Below are positions 32,347 to 41,144 of a stretch of 64,000 bases of DNA, piece after piece. Source of the stretch: Spirochaetota bacterium (GTDB lineage: Bacteria; Spirochaetota; Spirochaetia; Treponematales; UBA12059); contig JADFDI010000002.1 of assembly GCA_018262985.1 (NCBI GenBank), positions 1 through 64,000 on the forward strand, given 5' to 3'. The notes below the pieces were generated by a model that saw nothing but the letters and a program-made list of their open reading frames with translations, ran no database searches and had not been told where the DNA came from. Position 1 is the first letter of the stretch. The number at the start of each line of letters is the position of its first letter. Position numbers and translations under genes: made by a program.

Positions 32347-33432
32347 TCAGTCGTTCGGATTGCTCTCGGCGCGGACCCGGGCGAAGCCGGGCTTCAGCAC
32401 GTCGAAGATGAGGGCCACCCGTTCGCCGTAGGGCATGAAGGCGCTCTTCATCGCGTTGATCGTCAGCTTCTCCAGGTCGCGGAGCCCGAGCCCGAAATGC
32501 TCGACGGCGATGGCCATCTCCTTCGAGAGGCTCGTATCGCTCATCAGGCGGTTGTCGGTGCAGAGGCAGACCCGGAAATCGTTGCGGTAGAGCAACGAGA
32601 AGGGGTGCTCCGCGAAGGACTTCGCCGCGCCGGTCTGCACGTTCGACGAAAGGCAACACTCGAGGGGCACTCGCCTGTCGCGCACATAGGCCGCCAGGCT
32701 GCCGATCTTGGAAATTTTCTGGCCTTCGAAAGCCATGTCCTCCACGAGCCGGGTTCCATGGCCGATGCGGTGGGCGCCGCAGGTCTGGAGCGCCTGCCAG
32801 ATGGACTCCGGACCGAAGGCCTCGCCCGCGTGGATGGTGATGTTGAAGTTCTTGTCCCGGATGTACTGGAAGGCCGGCAGGTGGCGTTTGGGCGGGTGCC
32901 CGTTCTCGTCGCCCGCGATGTCGAATCCTACCACGCCGCGGTCGCGGAACGCAACAGCGAGCTCGGCGGTCTCGAGCGAGAGCGCGGGATCCATGTTGCG
33001 CATGGCGCACAGGATGAGCCCGAAGCGCATGCCGGTCGCCCTCGACCCGGCCTCGAGGCCCTTGAGCGCCGCGTCGACGATGCTTTCGAGGTCGAAGCCG
33101 TCGCGCGCGAGCAGGATGGGGGCGAAGCGGAGTTCCGCGTAGGCCACGCCGTCGGCCGCCAGATCCTCGACCGCCTCGCGCGCCACCCGCTCGACCGCGA
33201 TCCGGTCGCGCATGACCGCGCAGGCTATGGAGAAACCCTCCAGGTAGAGCGAGAGGCTCTTGCGGTCCGCTCCGCGATGCAGCCAGTCGGCCAGGGCCGC
33301 GGGGTCGCCGACCGGAAGGGGCAGGCCGAATTCCTGCGACAGCTCGACGATGGTGGCGGGCCTGAGTCCCCCGTCGAGGTGGTCGTGGAGCTCGACCTTG
33401 GGGATGCGCTTGATCATGTCCGGGGTGACCAT
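32347..33432 (-). CDS. add: Adenosine deaminase
   Basis: A 361-residue zinc enzyme deaminating adenosine to inosine. Zinc ligands and active-site motifs: ELHDHLDGG, ITIHAGEAFGP with the catalytic Glu, HRIGHGTRL, SSNVQTG and CTDNRLMSDTSLS with the late Asp pair. Length is slightly above the bacterial Add average (about 330-350). With the nucleoside-type Bmp transporter (57635-62182) and the purH genes it points to combined purine salvage and synthesis. The ATG at 33432 lacks a ribosome-binding site; TATACT lies seven bases upstream. Confidence 0.93.
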   Translation of the reverse strand: MVTPDMIKRIPKVELHDHLDGGLRPATIVELSQEFGLPLPVGDPAALADWLHRGADRKSLSLYLEGFSIACAVMRDRIAVERVAREAVEDLAADGVAYAELRFAPILLARDGFDLESIVDAALKGLEAGSRATGMRFGLILCAMRNMDPALSLETAELAVAFRDRGVVGFDIAGDENGHPPKRHLPAFQYIRDKNFNITIHAGEAFGPESIWQALQTCGAHRIGHGTRLVEDMAFEGQKISKIGSLAAYVRDRRVPLECCLSSNVQTGAAKSFAEHPFSLLYRNDFRVCLCTDNRLMSDTSLSKEMAIAVEHFGLGLRDLEKLTINAMKSAFMPYGERVALIFDVLKPGFARVRAESNPND

Positions 33433-33439
33433 GGCAGGG

Positions 33440-33445
33440 AGTATA
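33440..33445 (-). promoter_or_regulatory. -10 box directly before add, leaderless type
   Basis: TATACT on the minus strand (33445-33440), seven bases before the ATG at 33432; no ribosome-binding site. No convincing -35 was found. Confidence 0.4.
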
Positions 33446-33518
33446 TGATGGATGCGGGCGGCGCGCCAGTCGAAAGAGCGGCGCGGCTGAGGAACCGCGG
33501 CCGGGACCCCGAGCCCCG

Positions 33519-33548
33519 TTGCCCGCCGCCCGCCGGGCGGGGTATATT
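33519..33548 (+). promoter_or_regulatory. Promoter of the RNase Z gene, leaderless type
   Basis: TTGCCC (33519-33524), 18-base spacer, TATATT (33543-33548), then nine bases without a ribosome-binding site to the ATG at 33558. Confidence 0.5.
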
Positions 33549-33557
33549 CCCATCTTC

Positions 33558-34487
33558 ATGAACCTCGAAGCATTCATCCTCGGTTGCGGCGGCATGATGC
33601 CGCTCCCGCACCGCCACCTGACCAGCGTGCTCCTCCGCAGGGAAGGCGAGCTCTTCCTTTTCGACGGCGGGGAGGGGACCCAGGTCTCGCTCCGCAGGCT
33701 CAACCTGCGCTGGAAGAAGATCACCTCCATATTCGTGTCGCACACCCACGCGGACCACGTGACCGGCCTGCCCGGCATCCTCATGCTCTCGAGCCAGGTC
33801 GACCGCGAGGAGCCGCTCTTCGTCTACGGCCCTCCGCGCATCGCGGAGTACGTCGAGCAGAGCCGGCGAGTCCTCGACATGTACATCAACTACGAGATCG
33901 TGGTGAAGGAGATCGAGGCCCCGGCGGTCTGCTACGAGGGCGACGGATTCCGCGTCCGGGCTTTCCCGCTCCGGCACACCAAGCCCTGCGTCGGCTACGC
34001 CCTCGAGGAGGATCCGAGGCCGGGCGCCTTCAATCCCGAGCGCGCCCTCGAACTCGGCGTGCCGCGCGGTCCCCTCTGGTCGCGCCTCCAGGCGGGGGAG
34101 CGGGTGGCGCTCGACGACGGCCGCGTCGTGCGCTCCGAGGAGGTGCTCGGTCCGCCGCGCTCCGGCCGCAAATTCTCGTACGTGACGGATTCGCTCTACT
34201 TCCCCGAGATCGCCAAGGAGGTCGCGGGCTCGGACCTGCTCGTCTGCGAGGGTATGTTCGAGCGGGCCCTCGCACAGAGCGCGGTGGAGAAAAAGCACAT
34301 GACCGCCGAGCAGGCCGCGATGGTGGCGCGCGACGCCGGCGGGGTCGGCCGTCTAGGCCTCATCCACTACAGCCCCCGCTACGCGGAGCGCGAGCTCAAG
34401 GTTCTCGCGGACGAGGCCCGGGAAATCTTCCCCGAGACCTTCCTGACCCGCGACCGCATGCACATTCCCCTCGAGTACAAGGACTAG
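33558..34487 (+). CDS. rnz: Ribonuclease Z
   Basis: A 309-residue metallo-beta-lactamase-fold endonuclease that trims tRNA 3' ends. The metal motif is HTHADHVTGLPG (family HxHxDHxxGLPG). The N-terminus holds the GCGGMMPLPHR and FDGGEGTQ motifs. Later motifs are HTKPCVGYALEE, YVTDSLYF with the metal Asp, HMTAEQAA and HYSPRY. Length is typical of the short RNase Z form. The start is the ATG at 33558 (MNLEAFILGCGG). The ABC gene follows after seven bases, so the Gld-like cluster may be co-transcribed with it. Confidence 0.93.
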   Translation: MNLEAFILGCGGMMPLPHRHLTSVLLRREGELFLFDGGEGTQVSLRRLNLRWKKITSIFVSHTHADHVTGLPGILMLSSQVDREEPLFVYGPPRIAEYVEQSRRVLDMYINYEIVVKEIEAPAVCYEGDGFRVRAFPLRHTKPCVGYALEEDPRPGAFNPERALELGVPRGPLWSRLQAGERVALDDGRVVRSEEVLGPPRSGRKFSYVTDSLYFPEIAKEVAGSDLLVCEGMFERALAQSAVEKKHMTAEQAAMVARDAGGVGRLGLIHYSPRYAERELKVLADEAREIFPETFLTRDRMHIPLEYKD

Positions 34488-34494
34488 TAACGGC

Positions 34495-35439
34495 ATGATC
34501 GACGTGGCGGGGTTCTCGAAGCGGTACGGCGACTTCGAGGCCGTCCGGGACGTTTCCTTCATCGTGGAGCCCGGACGTATAACCGGGCTCCTCGGACCGA
34601 ACGGCGCGGGCAAGACGAGCGTCCTGCGCGCCATCGCCGGCTACCATGAACCGGATTCGGGCCGCATCCTGGTCTCCGGAATCGACGTCGTCGAGGATCC
34701 GCGCGGGGCCAAGGCCATCATCGGCTACCTGCCCGAGAACGCCCCGCTCTGGCCGGATCCGACGCCGGAGGAATACCTCCGTTTCGTGGCGGAGGCCCGA
34801 GGGCTCGACAAGCGCGCGCCCGCGATCGCCCGCGTCGCCGCGGCATGCGGCCTCGAGGGCGTGATGCGCGTGCCGATAGGCAAGCTTTCCAAGGGTTTCC
34901 GGCAGCGGGTCGCGCTCGCCCAGGCCCTGGTCCACGATCCCGAGGTGCTCGTCCTCGACGAGCCGACGAGCGGCCTCGATCCCAACCAGGCTCTCGAGAT
35001 CCGCGAGTTGGTCGCGTCCCTCGGGCGCAGCCGCACGGTGCTGCTCTCCACCCATATCCTCAACGAAGCGGAAGCGCTCTGCTCGAACGCGCTCATCATG
35101 GCCGGAGGCCGTATCGTGGCGCGGGGCGGGGCGGAAGAGATGGCGCGGAACCTCAAGGGAGAGGAGCGGCTCGAGCTCGTGGTGAAAGGGATCGATCCGG
35201 ATCGCGCGCGCGACCTGGCCGCCCCGCTCGCGCCTCGTTTGAGCTGCGTACTGGCGGTCGCGGCCGGCGACGGGGTGAGCATGACCTTCTCGGCGGCGCT
35301 CGACAGCGGATCGGACGCGTCCGAGCTGGTCTTCGACTGGGCGCTCGGGAACGGGCTCAAGATCCTGGAGCTCAGGCGCGAGCGGCTGTCGCTCGAGGAG
35401 ATCTTCGTTTCGTTGACCCGCGGGGAGGCCGGATCGTGA
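34495..35439 (+). CDS. ABC transporter ATP-binding protein (GldA-like)
   Basis: A 314-residue ATPase with Walker A GPNGAGKTS, signature LSKGFRQRVALAQAL, Walker B VLVLDEPTSGLDP and H-loop LLSTHILNEAEAL. The C-terminal 85 residues form the small regulatory domain common in export-type ATPases. It is the first of three tightly overlapping genes (ATPase, permease-auxiliary fusion, DUF4340 protein), the same set as the gliding-associated GldA/F/G transporter of Bacteroidetes, which also occurs in non-gliding spirochaetes. The stop overlaps the next GTG by four bases. Confidence 0.9.
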   Translation: MIDVAGFSKRYGDFEAVRDVSFIVEPGRITGLLGPNGAGKTSVLRAIAGYHEPDSGRILVSGIDVVEDPRGAKAIIGYLPENAPLWPDPTPEEYLRFVAEARGLDKRAPAIARVAAACGLEGVMRVPIGKLSKGFRQRVALAQALVHDPEVLVLDEPTSGLDPNQALEIRELVASLGRSRTVLLSTHILNEAEALCSNALIMAGGRIVARGGAEEMARNLKGEERLELVVKGIDPDRARDLAAPLAPRLSCVLAVAAGDGVSMTFSAALDSGSDASELVFDWALGNGLKILELRRERLSLEEIFVSLTRGEAGS

Positions 35440-37727
35440 GGCGGACGCTCGCGCTAGCGCGACGGGAGCTCGCTGCCTTCCTGAACTTTCCAGCCGGCGG
35501 CCTGGTCCTCGCGGCGGCGCCGCTGTTTTCGGCCGCGTGGTTCCTGTTCGTGGACGGCTTCTTCGCCCGGGACCAGGCCAGCCTCCGCGGCTTCTTCGCG
35601 GTGTCCTCGCTCGCGCTCTCGGTGCTCGCGCCGGCTTTGACGATGCGGAGCTGGGCCGAGGAACGCAGGCAGGGCACGGCCGAGCTCCTCCTGTCCATGC
35701 CGTTCTCGACCGCGGAGCTCGTGGCCGGCAAATTCCTGGCCGCCTGGCTGCTCCTGGCAGTCTCGGTAGCCATCAGCCTGCCCGTCCCGCTCTCGCTCGG
35801 CGCCTTCGGGGATTTCGACTCCGGCGTCATCGTCGCGGAGTACGCCGGACTGCTCCTGTTCGCGCTCGCCGCCGCCGCGATCGGCCAGTTAGCCTCCGCG
35901 CGCTCGGAAAGCCAGACCGCCGCCTTCCTGGCCTCCCTGCTCGCGCTCCTCGCGCTGACCCTCCTCGGTCGGGCGAACCGGCTCGTGGAGCTTCCCGCGG
36001 CGCTGGCCGCCCTCGTTTCCTGGGTTTCGCTCGGAGCGCACCTCGAGCCGTTCTCGCGCGGCGTGGTCGAATTCGGGGACGCGTCCTGGTTCGCGCTCGT
36101 CGCGGCGTTCTTCCTGTGGCTGAGCGCCGGTTCGGTGGAAGGCCGCAGGAGGGAGCGCTCGGCTCGGGGAAGTCCGCGCCGCAAGGAGGCGCGGCTGGCC
36201 TCGTTCCTGAGCCTGGCGGTATTCGCGGCGACTGCCCTGCTCGTCTCGCTCGTGCCGCTGCGCGCCGACCTGAGCGCCGGCAAGGCGCACACCCTGTCGT
36301 CCTACACCAGGAAGCTCGTCTCGACCCTCGACGAGCCGCTACGGGTCACCTATTGGCGCTCGCGAATCCTCGCCGACCGCCATCCTGGTCCCGACATGAT
36401 CGAAAGCCTGCTGCGGACGCTGGAATCCGCCTCCCGCGGGCGCGTGCGGCTCCGGGTCGTCGATTCCTCCAAGGATCCCGCGGCCGCCGAGGCGCTGGGG
36501 ATCGAGCCGCGCCAGATGGAAACCGTGGAACGGGACGAACAACGGCTCGCCATCGTCCATTCCGGAATCGTGCTCGAGTACCTCGACGCCTCGCGGGTCC
36601 TGCCCGCCGTGCTATCGACGGAAACGCTCGAGTACGAGCTCGCGCGCGCGACGCTATCGCTCGCGAGGGACCGGGAACCCGTCGCGGCCCTGCTCGTCGG
36701 GGACTCCGGGCGGTCGCTCGAGACGGATTTCCAGGGACTGTCCGCCGCGCTCGGACGATCCGGATACGTGACGCGGGAACAGGCGCCCGGCTCGCCGGTG
36801 GATTCCGACGCGTCGGTCCTCTTCGTGCTAGGCGTGGACGCCCTCGACGCGGCGGCGGCCGCCGCCATCGACGCCTACCTCCGTTCCGGCGGCGCGGTCT
36901 TCATGGCCGCGCGCGGGGTCGTGGTCGACCCAGCGGACGACCTCGCGGCCACCGCCATCGGAAGCAACGCGGCGCTCGACCTGCTCGCGGCGTACGGGGT
37001 GACCATACGGCGCGAGCTCGCCCTCGACGAGCGCGCGCTCAGCGTCCCCTACCAGACGGCGGGCGATACCGGCGCGGCGGAAATCCGCTACGTCGAATAC
37101 CCGCACTGGATCGCCGTGGACGGGCGCTACGTGTCGGCCACGCATCCCCTGACCGGCCGCTTCGGCGGCCTCGACCTCTTCTGGCCCAGCCCCGTCGAGC
37201 TGGAACCCCGCGAAGGGTTTCCGGCGACCACGCTCGTCACGACGAGCCCGCGCGGCTGGCGTCAGCGGACGGCGCTCTACACGGGCATCGAGGAAAACGA
37301 TTACTGGGCCCGTGAAGCCTCCGCCACGCGCGGCAGGCAGACCCTGGCGGTCGCCCTCGAGGGTTTCCCGCCTGACGCGGGCTATGGCGACGCGTCCGCT
37401 CCGGGGGCCGCGGCCCGTCTCGTGGTGGTGTCAGGCTCCGACTCCTTCACCGATCTGGCCGGCTACACCGGTTCCCTCTTCAACGCCGAGTTCGCGGCCA
37501 CGGCCGCCGACTGGCTGTCGGGCGAGGAAGGCTTGCTCTCGATCAAGGTCCGGGCCGCGCGCGCGGCCCGGCTCGACCGGGTGGGCGAGCCGGCGCTCGA
37601 ATCGAGGCTGAAGACCGTTTCCTACCTCGCGATCTTCGCGCTGGCTCCGGGCATCGCCCTGGCCGTTCCCATGATTCGGAACACCCGGCGACGCTCCCGC
37701 GAGGGCCGGACCGGGGGGCGCGCGTGA
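35436..37727 (+). CDS. GldF-GldG fusion: ABC-2 permease joined to ABC auxiliary domain
   Basis: A 763-residue protein from the GTG at 35436 (GTGA overlap). Residues 1-240 are an ABC-2 type permease with six hydrophobic helices (LVLAAAPLFSAAWFLFVDGF, LLLAVSVAISLPVPLSL, LLLFALAAAAIGQLAS and others) and the cytoplasmic EERRQGTAELLLSMP loop typical of GldF. After a charged linker and another helix (about 258-275) comes a large extracytoplasmic region like GldG/ABC_transp_aux: DLSAGKAHTLSSYTRKLVST, LRVTYWRSRILADRHPGPD, SVLFVLGVDALDAAAAAAID, GRFGGLDLFWPSPVELEP. A final membrane helix sits near 735-750 with a basic tail. In Bacteroidetes these are two genes. The transported substrate is unknown. Confidence 0.88.
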   Translation: MRRTLALARRELAAFLNFPAGGLVLAAAPLFSAAWFLFVDGFFARDQASLRGFFAVSSLALSVLAPALTMRSWAEERRQGTAELLLSMPFSTAELVAGKFLAAWLLLAVSVAISLPVPLSLGAFGDFDSGVIVAEYAGLLLFALAAAAIGQLASARSESQTAAFLASLLALLALTLLGRANRLVELPAALAALVSWVSLGAHLEPFSRGVVEFGDASWFALVAAFFLWLSAGSVEGRRRERSARGSPRRKEARLASFLSLAVFAATALLVSLVPLRADLSAGKAHTLSSYTRKLVSTLDEPLRVTYWRSRILADRHPGPDMIESLLRTLESASRGRVRLRVVDSSKDPAAAEALGIEPRQMETVERDEQRLAIVHSGIVLEYLDASRVLPAVLSTETLEYELARATLSLARDREPVAALLVGDSGRSLETDFQGLSAALGRSGYVTREQAPGSPVDSDASVLFVLGVDALDAAAAAAIDAYLRSGGAVFMAARGVVVDPADDLAATAIGSNAALDLLAAYGVTIRRELALDERALSVPYQTAGDTGAAEIRYVEYPHWIAVDGRYVSATHPLTGRFGGLDLFWPSPVELEPREGFPATTLVTTSPRGWRQRTALYTGIEENDYWAREASATRGRQTLAVALEGFPPDAGYGDASAPGAAARLVVVSGSDSFTDLAGYTGSLFNAEFAATAADWLSGEEGLLSIKVRAARAARLDRVGEPALESRLKTVSYLAIFALAPGIALAVPMIRNTRRRSREGRTGGRA

Positions 37728-38677
37728 GGATCGCATCGCCCCGGGTCAAGCGCCTGTCGGCGGCCCTCGCCGTCCTCCTCGCCGCCATCCCGGCCGCCTG
37801 GCTCTCGTCTCGGGCGGGTAGGGCGGTTCCGGAAGTCCGCCTCCTCGAAGCCGAGGCCGCCGGGGTGTCGAGGGTCGAGATCCGGGACCGCGGGATTTCG
37901 ATCCTCCTCGAGCGCGAAGGTCCGGGCTGGGTTCTGCTCGACGGGACGTTGCGCCTTCCCGCCCGTTCGGCGCGCGTCGAGGCGCTGCTGGCCGAACTGA
38001 GGGCGCGCAGGCGCCTCGAGGAGGCGGGGCGGACCGGGGCGGCGAGCGCGCGGCTGGGCCTAGCCGAAGGCGCCGGCCTCATCCTGCTTCTCGACGGCTC
38101 CGGCAACCCCGTGCTCGAGCTCCGGATCGGCGATTTCGCCGTGGACGGGGCATCGCTCTACGTGGCGCGGGGAGGCGACCCGCGCTCCTGGTCCACCGAC
38201 CGGGCCTTCGCGAGCTTCCTCGACACCGATCGCGGACGCTGGCTCGAGCTCGGCCTCGGCGGGACGTTCGCCCGCGCCGAGGACGCCACGGCCATCGTCG
38301 TCCGAGGCTCCCTGACGCTCGACTACGCCTCGGGCGAGCGCTTCGAGGAGGACTACCGGCTCTACAGGGATGAGGAGGGCACGTGGCGGATCGACGGCAG
38401 GCGCGGAACCGCGCTCGACCAGGGGCGCGTCGACGCGCTCGTCCGCATGCTGCTCGGCCTGGAGGCAGACGACATAGTCGGGGCGGCCGACCCGGACTCC
38501 TTCGTCCCGGATCTCTCCATTTCGCTCCTCGTCGGCGGCTCGCCGCGGGAGTGGCGGATCCGCGAGGTTTCCGGAGGCTTCGAGATCGAGGCGGCTGCGG
38601 CGCCATGGCGCTACAGGGCCGGCGCCGCCCGCTTGCGCTCCGTCCTGACCGGCCCGGAAGCCCTGCTCGAGCGTTGA
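37724..38677 (+). CDS. DUF4340-type protein of the Gld-like ABC system
   Basis: A 317-residue protein starting at GTG 37724, overlapping the fusion gene by four bases. An N-terminal membrane helix (about 8-26) anchors a beta-rich extracytoplasmic domain of the DUF4340 kind: VSRVEIRDRGISILLEREGP, GWVLLDGTLRLPARSARVEA, LRIGDFAVDGASLYVARGGD, and later EEGTWRIDGRRGTALDQGRV. DUF4340 proteins routinely follow GldG-like genes and are thought to be part of the same envelope complex. No enzymatic motif is seen. It ends the cluster; no obvious terminator follows before the convergent gene at 38757. Confidence 0.85.
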   Translation: MRIASPRVKRLSAALAVLLAAIPAAWLSSRAGRAVPEVRLLEAEAAGVSRVEIRDRGISILLEREGPGWVLLDGTLRLPARSARVEALLAELRARRRLEEAGRTGAASARLGLAEGAGLILLLDGSGNPVLELRIGDFAVDGASLYVARGGDPRSWSTDRAFASFLDTDRGRWLELGLGGTFARAEDATAIVVRGSLTLDYASGERFEEDYRLYRDEEGTWRIDGRRGTALDQGRVDALVRMLLGLEADDIVGAADPDSFVPDLSISLLVGGSPREWRIREVSGGFEIEAAAAPWRYRAGAARLRSVLTGPEALLER

Positions 38678-38756
38678 CCCGACGGGCGTCGGCGCCGGTT
38701 TGACGGGGCGGCGACGCCGGCGTCCGGCGAACGGGACCGGTGCCTCGCTCGCGGAC

Positions 38757-40178
38757 CTAGCAGGCCCCGGCCACGAAATTCCGGTAGCGGTCGGGATCCG
38801 GCTTGAAGGCGACGGCTTTCGACCCTGAACCGTCGCGCTGCGCGCGCTCCAGGGCCGCGCGGGCCTCGTCGAGCACGCGGGAGGCTTCCACGAGCCTGCC
38901 CGCTCTCGCCGATATGCCGATCGCGAGACCGGCGGCCGCCTTGCCCTCGGCTTGCTCCGCCAGCCGGTTGCCGACCTTGCGGAGGAATTCCTCGGCCATG
39001 CGGAGGCCGTGCTCGACGTCCACGTTGGGCAGCACGGCGGCCATGCCGGAAACGCCGTATTCGAAGGAAAGGTCCCGGAAGGTGAAGAACTCCACGAATG
39101 CCTTGGCGAGGATACCGTACGGGCGAGAGCCCGCCTCGGCCACCGAATTCGACAGGAGCAGCACGCAAAGATCCTGCTCGAAGCCGGCGGCCCTCCTGAG
39201 CTCGGCGTCGAGGCGGTCCGCCAGGTAAGCCTCCCAGCCGAGCCCCGAGAGAGGAGAATAGAGGCCGGCGGGTCGACCTCCGTCCCCGAAGCGTCGGGAG
39301 CGGGCAAGCGTTCCGGGTTCGGCGAGCCCGCCTTCGGAGGCGGCCGGCAGTACGTCGAGAATCCGCGGCGGCTCGGGGCCATCGACCTCGAAACCTTCGT
39401 CCTCGACGGGCAAGGGCTCCGGGTACGGGATGTCGGGCGGAGCCTCCTCCCTCTCGTCGCCGTCCCAGGTTCCGTCCGGCAGGGAAGGAAGGCCGGCCGG
39501 AACCGCGACATCCCCGTCGCTCCCGGCCGGAAGCTCCCAAGGGAAAGGTTCCCGCGGCTCCATCGATCGTTCTCCGCCCGCCTCGGCTCCGGATTCGGCT
39601 TCCGACGGAACGTAGGAAGGCGGAACCGCCTCACGACGCTCCCCGGCGTTTCCCTTGGTGGCGGCGAGGATGAGCGAGGAACCGGCGAGCCATACGGCTA
39701 TGGCCAGCAGCGCGTCGCGGACCGATTTCCAGACGGTGCCGACCGTGATGGTCGAGTAAAGGGCCTGTATCGATATGGCGGTGTTCGGGTCGCCGCCGAT
39801 CACGGCGCCCAGCGCGAGGGTGCTCGCCTTCGGGGCGTCGAATCCCGCGGCGGAGTCGACCGGCGTTTCGCCCCTGATGAAGGGTGAACTCGCGGGCACG
39901 GCCTGGATGATACCGTACGCGTCGCGGACGATGACGGCCAGCAGCTCGGGCGATGCGTCCCAGCGCGCCCGCAGGCTTTCGTTCCATTCCGCCCCGGCGG
40001 CGTCGTCCGCGGAGCGTATCCGCGCGGTGGCTTCCCGCCTGAGCGCGTCGAAGGAGGAACGGGCGACGGACGCGGCCGCCTGCCGCGCGGAGAGCACCCG
40101 GTAGGCGCCCGTGCCCACGGCGAGGGCGAAGACCAGGAGGCTGAGCGCGAGGAAAACGACCGGGAGCCTACGTTTCAT
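38757..40178 (-). CDS. Membrane protein with degenerate GGDEF-like C-terminal domain
   Basis: A 473-residue protein from the ATG at 40178. A first membrane helix (5-27), an extracytoplasmic helical sensor-like domain (about 28-165) and a second helix (about 168-186) are followed by a long acidic Pro/Glu-rich linker (190-320). Residues about 325-470 look like a diguanylate-cyclase fold: LYSPLSGLGWEAYLADRLDA resembles the usual start of GGDEF domains, and EYGVSGMAAVLPNVDVEHGL aligns with the GGDEF-containing strand. YGVSGM stands where GGDEF should be, so catalysis is very unlikely. It may be a signalling scaffold or cyclic-di-GMP-related pseudoenzyme. The gene has a perfect TATAAT nine bases before its start. 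Confidence 0.72.
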   Translation of the reverse strand: MKRRLPVVFLALSLLVFALAVGTGAYRVLSARQAAASVARSSFDALRREATARIRSADDAAGAEWNESLRARWDASPELLAVIVRDAYGIIQAVPASSPFIRGETPVDSAAGFDAPKASTLALGAVIGGDPNTAISIQALYSTITVGTVWKSVRDALLAIAVWLAGSSLILAATKGNAGERREAVPPSYVPSEAESGAEAGGERSMEPREPFPWELPAGSDGDVAVPAGLPSLPDGTWDGDEREEAPPDIPYPEPLPVEDEGFEVDGPEPPRILDVLPAASEGGLAEPGTLARSRRFGDGGRPAGLYSPLSGLGWEAYLADRLDAELRRAAGFEQDLCVLLLSNSVAEAGSRPYGILAKAFVEFFTFRDLSFEYGVSGMAAVLPNVDVEHGLRMAEEFLRKVGNRLAEQAEGKAAAGLAIGISARAGRLVEASRVLDEARAALERAQRDGSGSKAVAFKPDPDRYRNFVAGAC

Positions 40179-40187
40179 GGTGAGCGC

Positions 40188-40193
40188 ATTATA
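40188..40193 (-). promoter_or_regulatory. -10 box TATAAT before the 38757-40178 gene, leaderless type
   Basis: A perfect TATAAT on the minus strand (40193-40188), nine bases before the ATG at 40178, with no ribosome-binding site. The -35 is not recognisable. Confidence 0.45.
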
Positions 40194-40283
40194 CAATGAT
40201 ACGTGCGGGAACGCCATAAAACGCGCGTCGCACGTCTCGGGAGCGGGACGGAGGCGCTCTCCTTGTTCGAGGAGGCCGGAGGT

Positions 40284-41144
40284 ATGCGTACGAGGAAGCG
40301 GGGACTGCCCGCGGGCTGGTATCCGGAATCCGCCACTGAGGTCGCGCGCCTGGTGGAAGGATGGGAGGCCGAAGCGGGCCGCCCGGGTGAAGGCGCGGCG
40401 CCGGTCGGCGCCGTCGCGGCGATAGCTCCCCACGCCGGCTGGTACTTCTCGGGTAAGCTCGCCTGGCTCGCGGTGCGTTGCCTCGACCCTGGCGCGGAGA
40501 CGGTGCTCGTCGTCGGAGGGCACGAGGCGCCCGGATCGCCGGTCCGCCTTGCCTACGAGGACGCTTTCGAAACGCCCGCCGGCATCCTGGGCGCCGACGC
40601 GGAGCTGGCGCGTTCACTCGCCGACGGGCTCGCCGCCGAGGGCTTCGCGCTCGCCCCGGACGACAGGGCGGACAATACCGTGGAGATACAGTTGCCGCTC
40701 GTCGCCGTTCGCTGCCCGAAGGCGCGCGTCGTGTGGCTGCGCGTGCCCAACGAAGCGCGGTCCGTCCGCGCGGGATCGCTCGCCGCGGGGCTCGCCCGAC
40801 GGCTCGGGAGGAAGGCCGTCCTGCTCGCTTCGACGGATCTGACCCACTACGGCCCCGATTACGGTTTCGAGCCGGCCGGGTCCGGACGGGCGGCGCTGGC
40901 CTGGATGGAGCGGGAGAACGACCGGCCCATCCTCGAGGCGATGGTCCGCATGGACGAGGCGGAGACCGTGAGGCTCGGAGAGGAACGCGGCGCCGCCTGC
41001 TCCTCGGGCGCGGCGGCCGCGGCGATAGGCTTCGCCCGCGAGGCCGGCGTGTCGAAAGGCGTCGTGCTCGCGTACTCCACGAGCGCCGCGCGCTCTCCTT
41101 CCGATTCCTTCGTCGGCTACGGAGCGGTGGCCTACCGTCCCTAG
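40284..41144 (+). CDS. MEMO-family protein (AmmeMemoRadiSam system protein B)
   Basis: A 286-residue protein with the MEMO1 fold, related to extradiol dioxygenases. The start is the ATG at 40284, within a GGAGG-rich leader. Motifs: the metal-type histidine in AIAPHAGWYFSGKLAW, DDRADNTVEIQLPLVAV, LLASTDLTHYGPDYGF, and CSSGAAAAAIGFAREAGV near the end, with YGAVAYRP closing the chain. In many bacteria MEMO is encoded with AMMECR1 and a radical-SAM protein; neither is visible within this window, so its partners must be elsewhere or absent. Exact reaction unknown. Its stop shares CTAG with the convergent murD stop. Confidence 0.88.
   Translation: MRTRKRGLPAGWYPESATEVARLVEGWEAEAGRPGEGAAPVGAVAAIAPHAGWYFSGKLAWLAVRCLDPGAETVLVVGGHEAPGSPVRLAYEDAFETPAGILGADAELARSLADGLAAEGFALAPDDRADNTVEIQLPLVAVRCPKARVVWLRVPNEARSVRAGSLAAGLARRLGRKAVLLASTDLTHYGPDYGFEPAGSGRAALAWMERENDRPILEAMVRMDEAETVRLGEERGAACSSGAAAAAIGFAREAGVSKGVVLAYSTSAARSPSDSFVGYGAVAYRP

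Noticed and set aside
30788..33784. A 998-codon minus-strand frame across two genes
   Set aside because: Arg/Pro/Ala-rich shadow typical of high-GC DNA; the DEAD-box helicase and adenosine deaminase in other frames explain the region.
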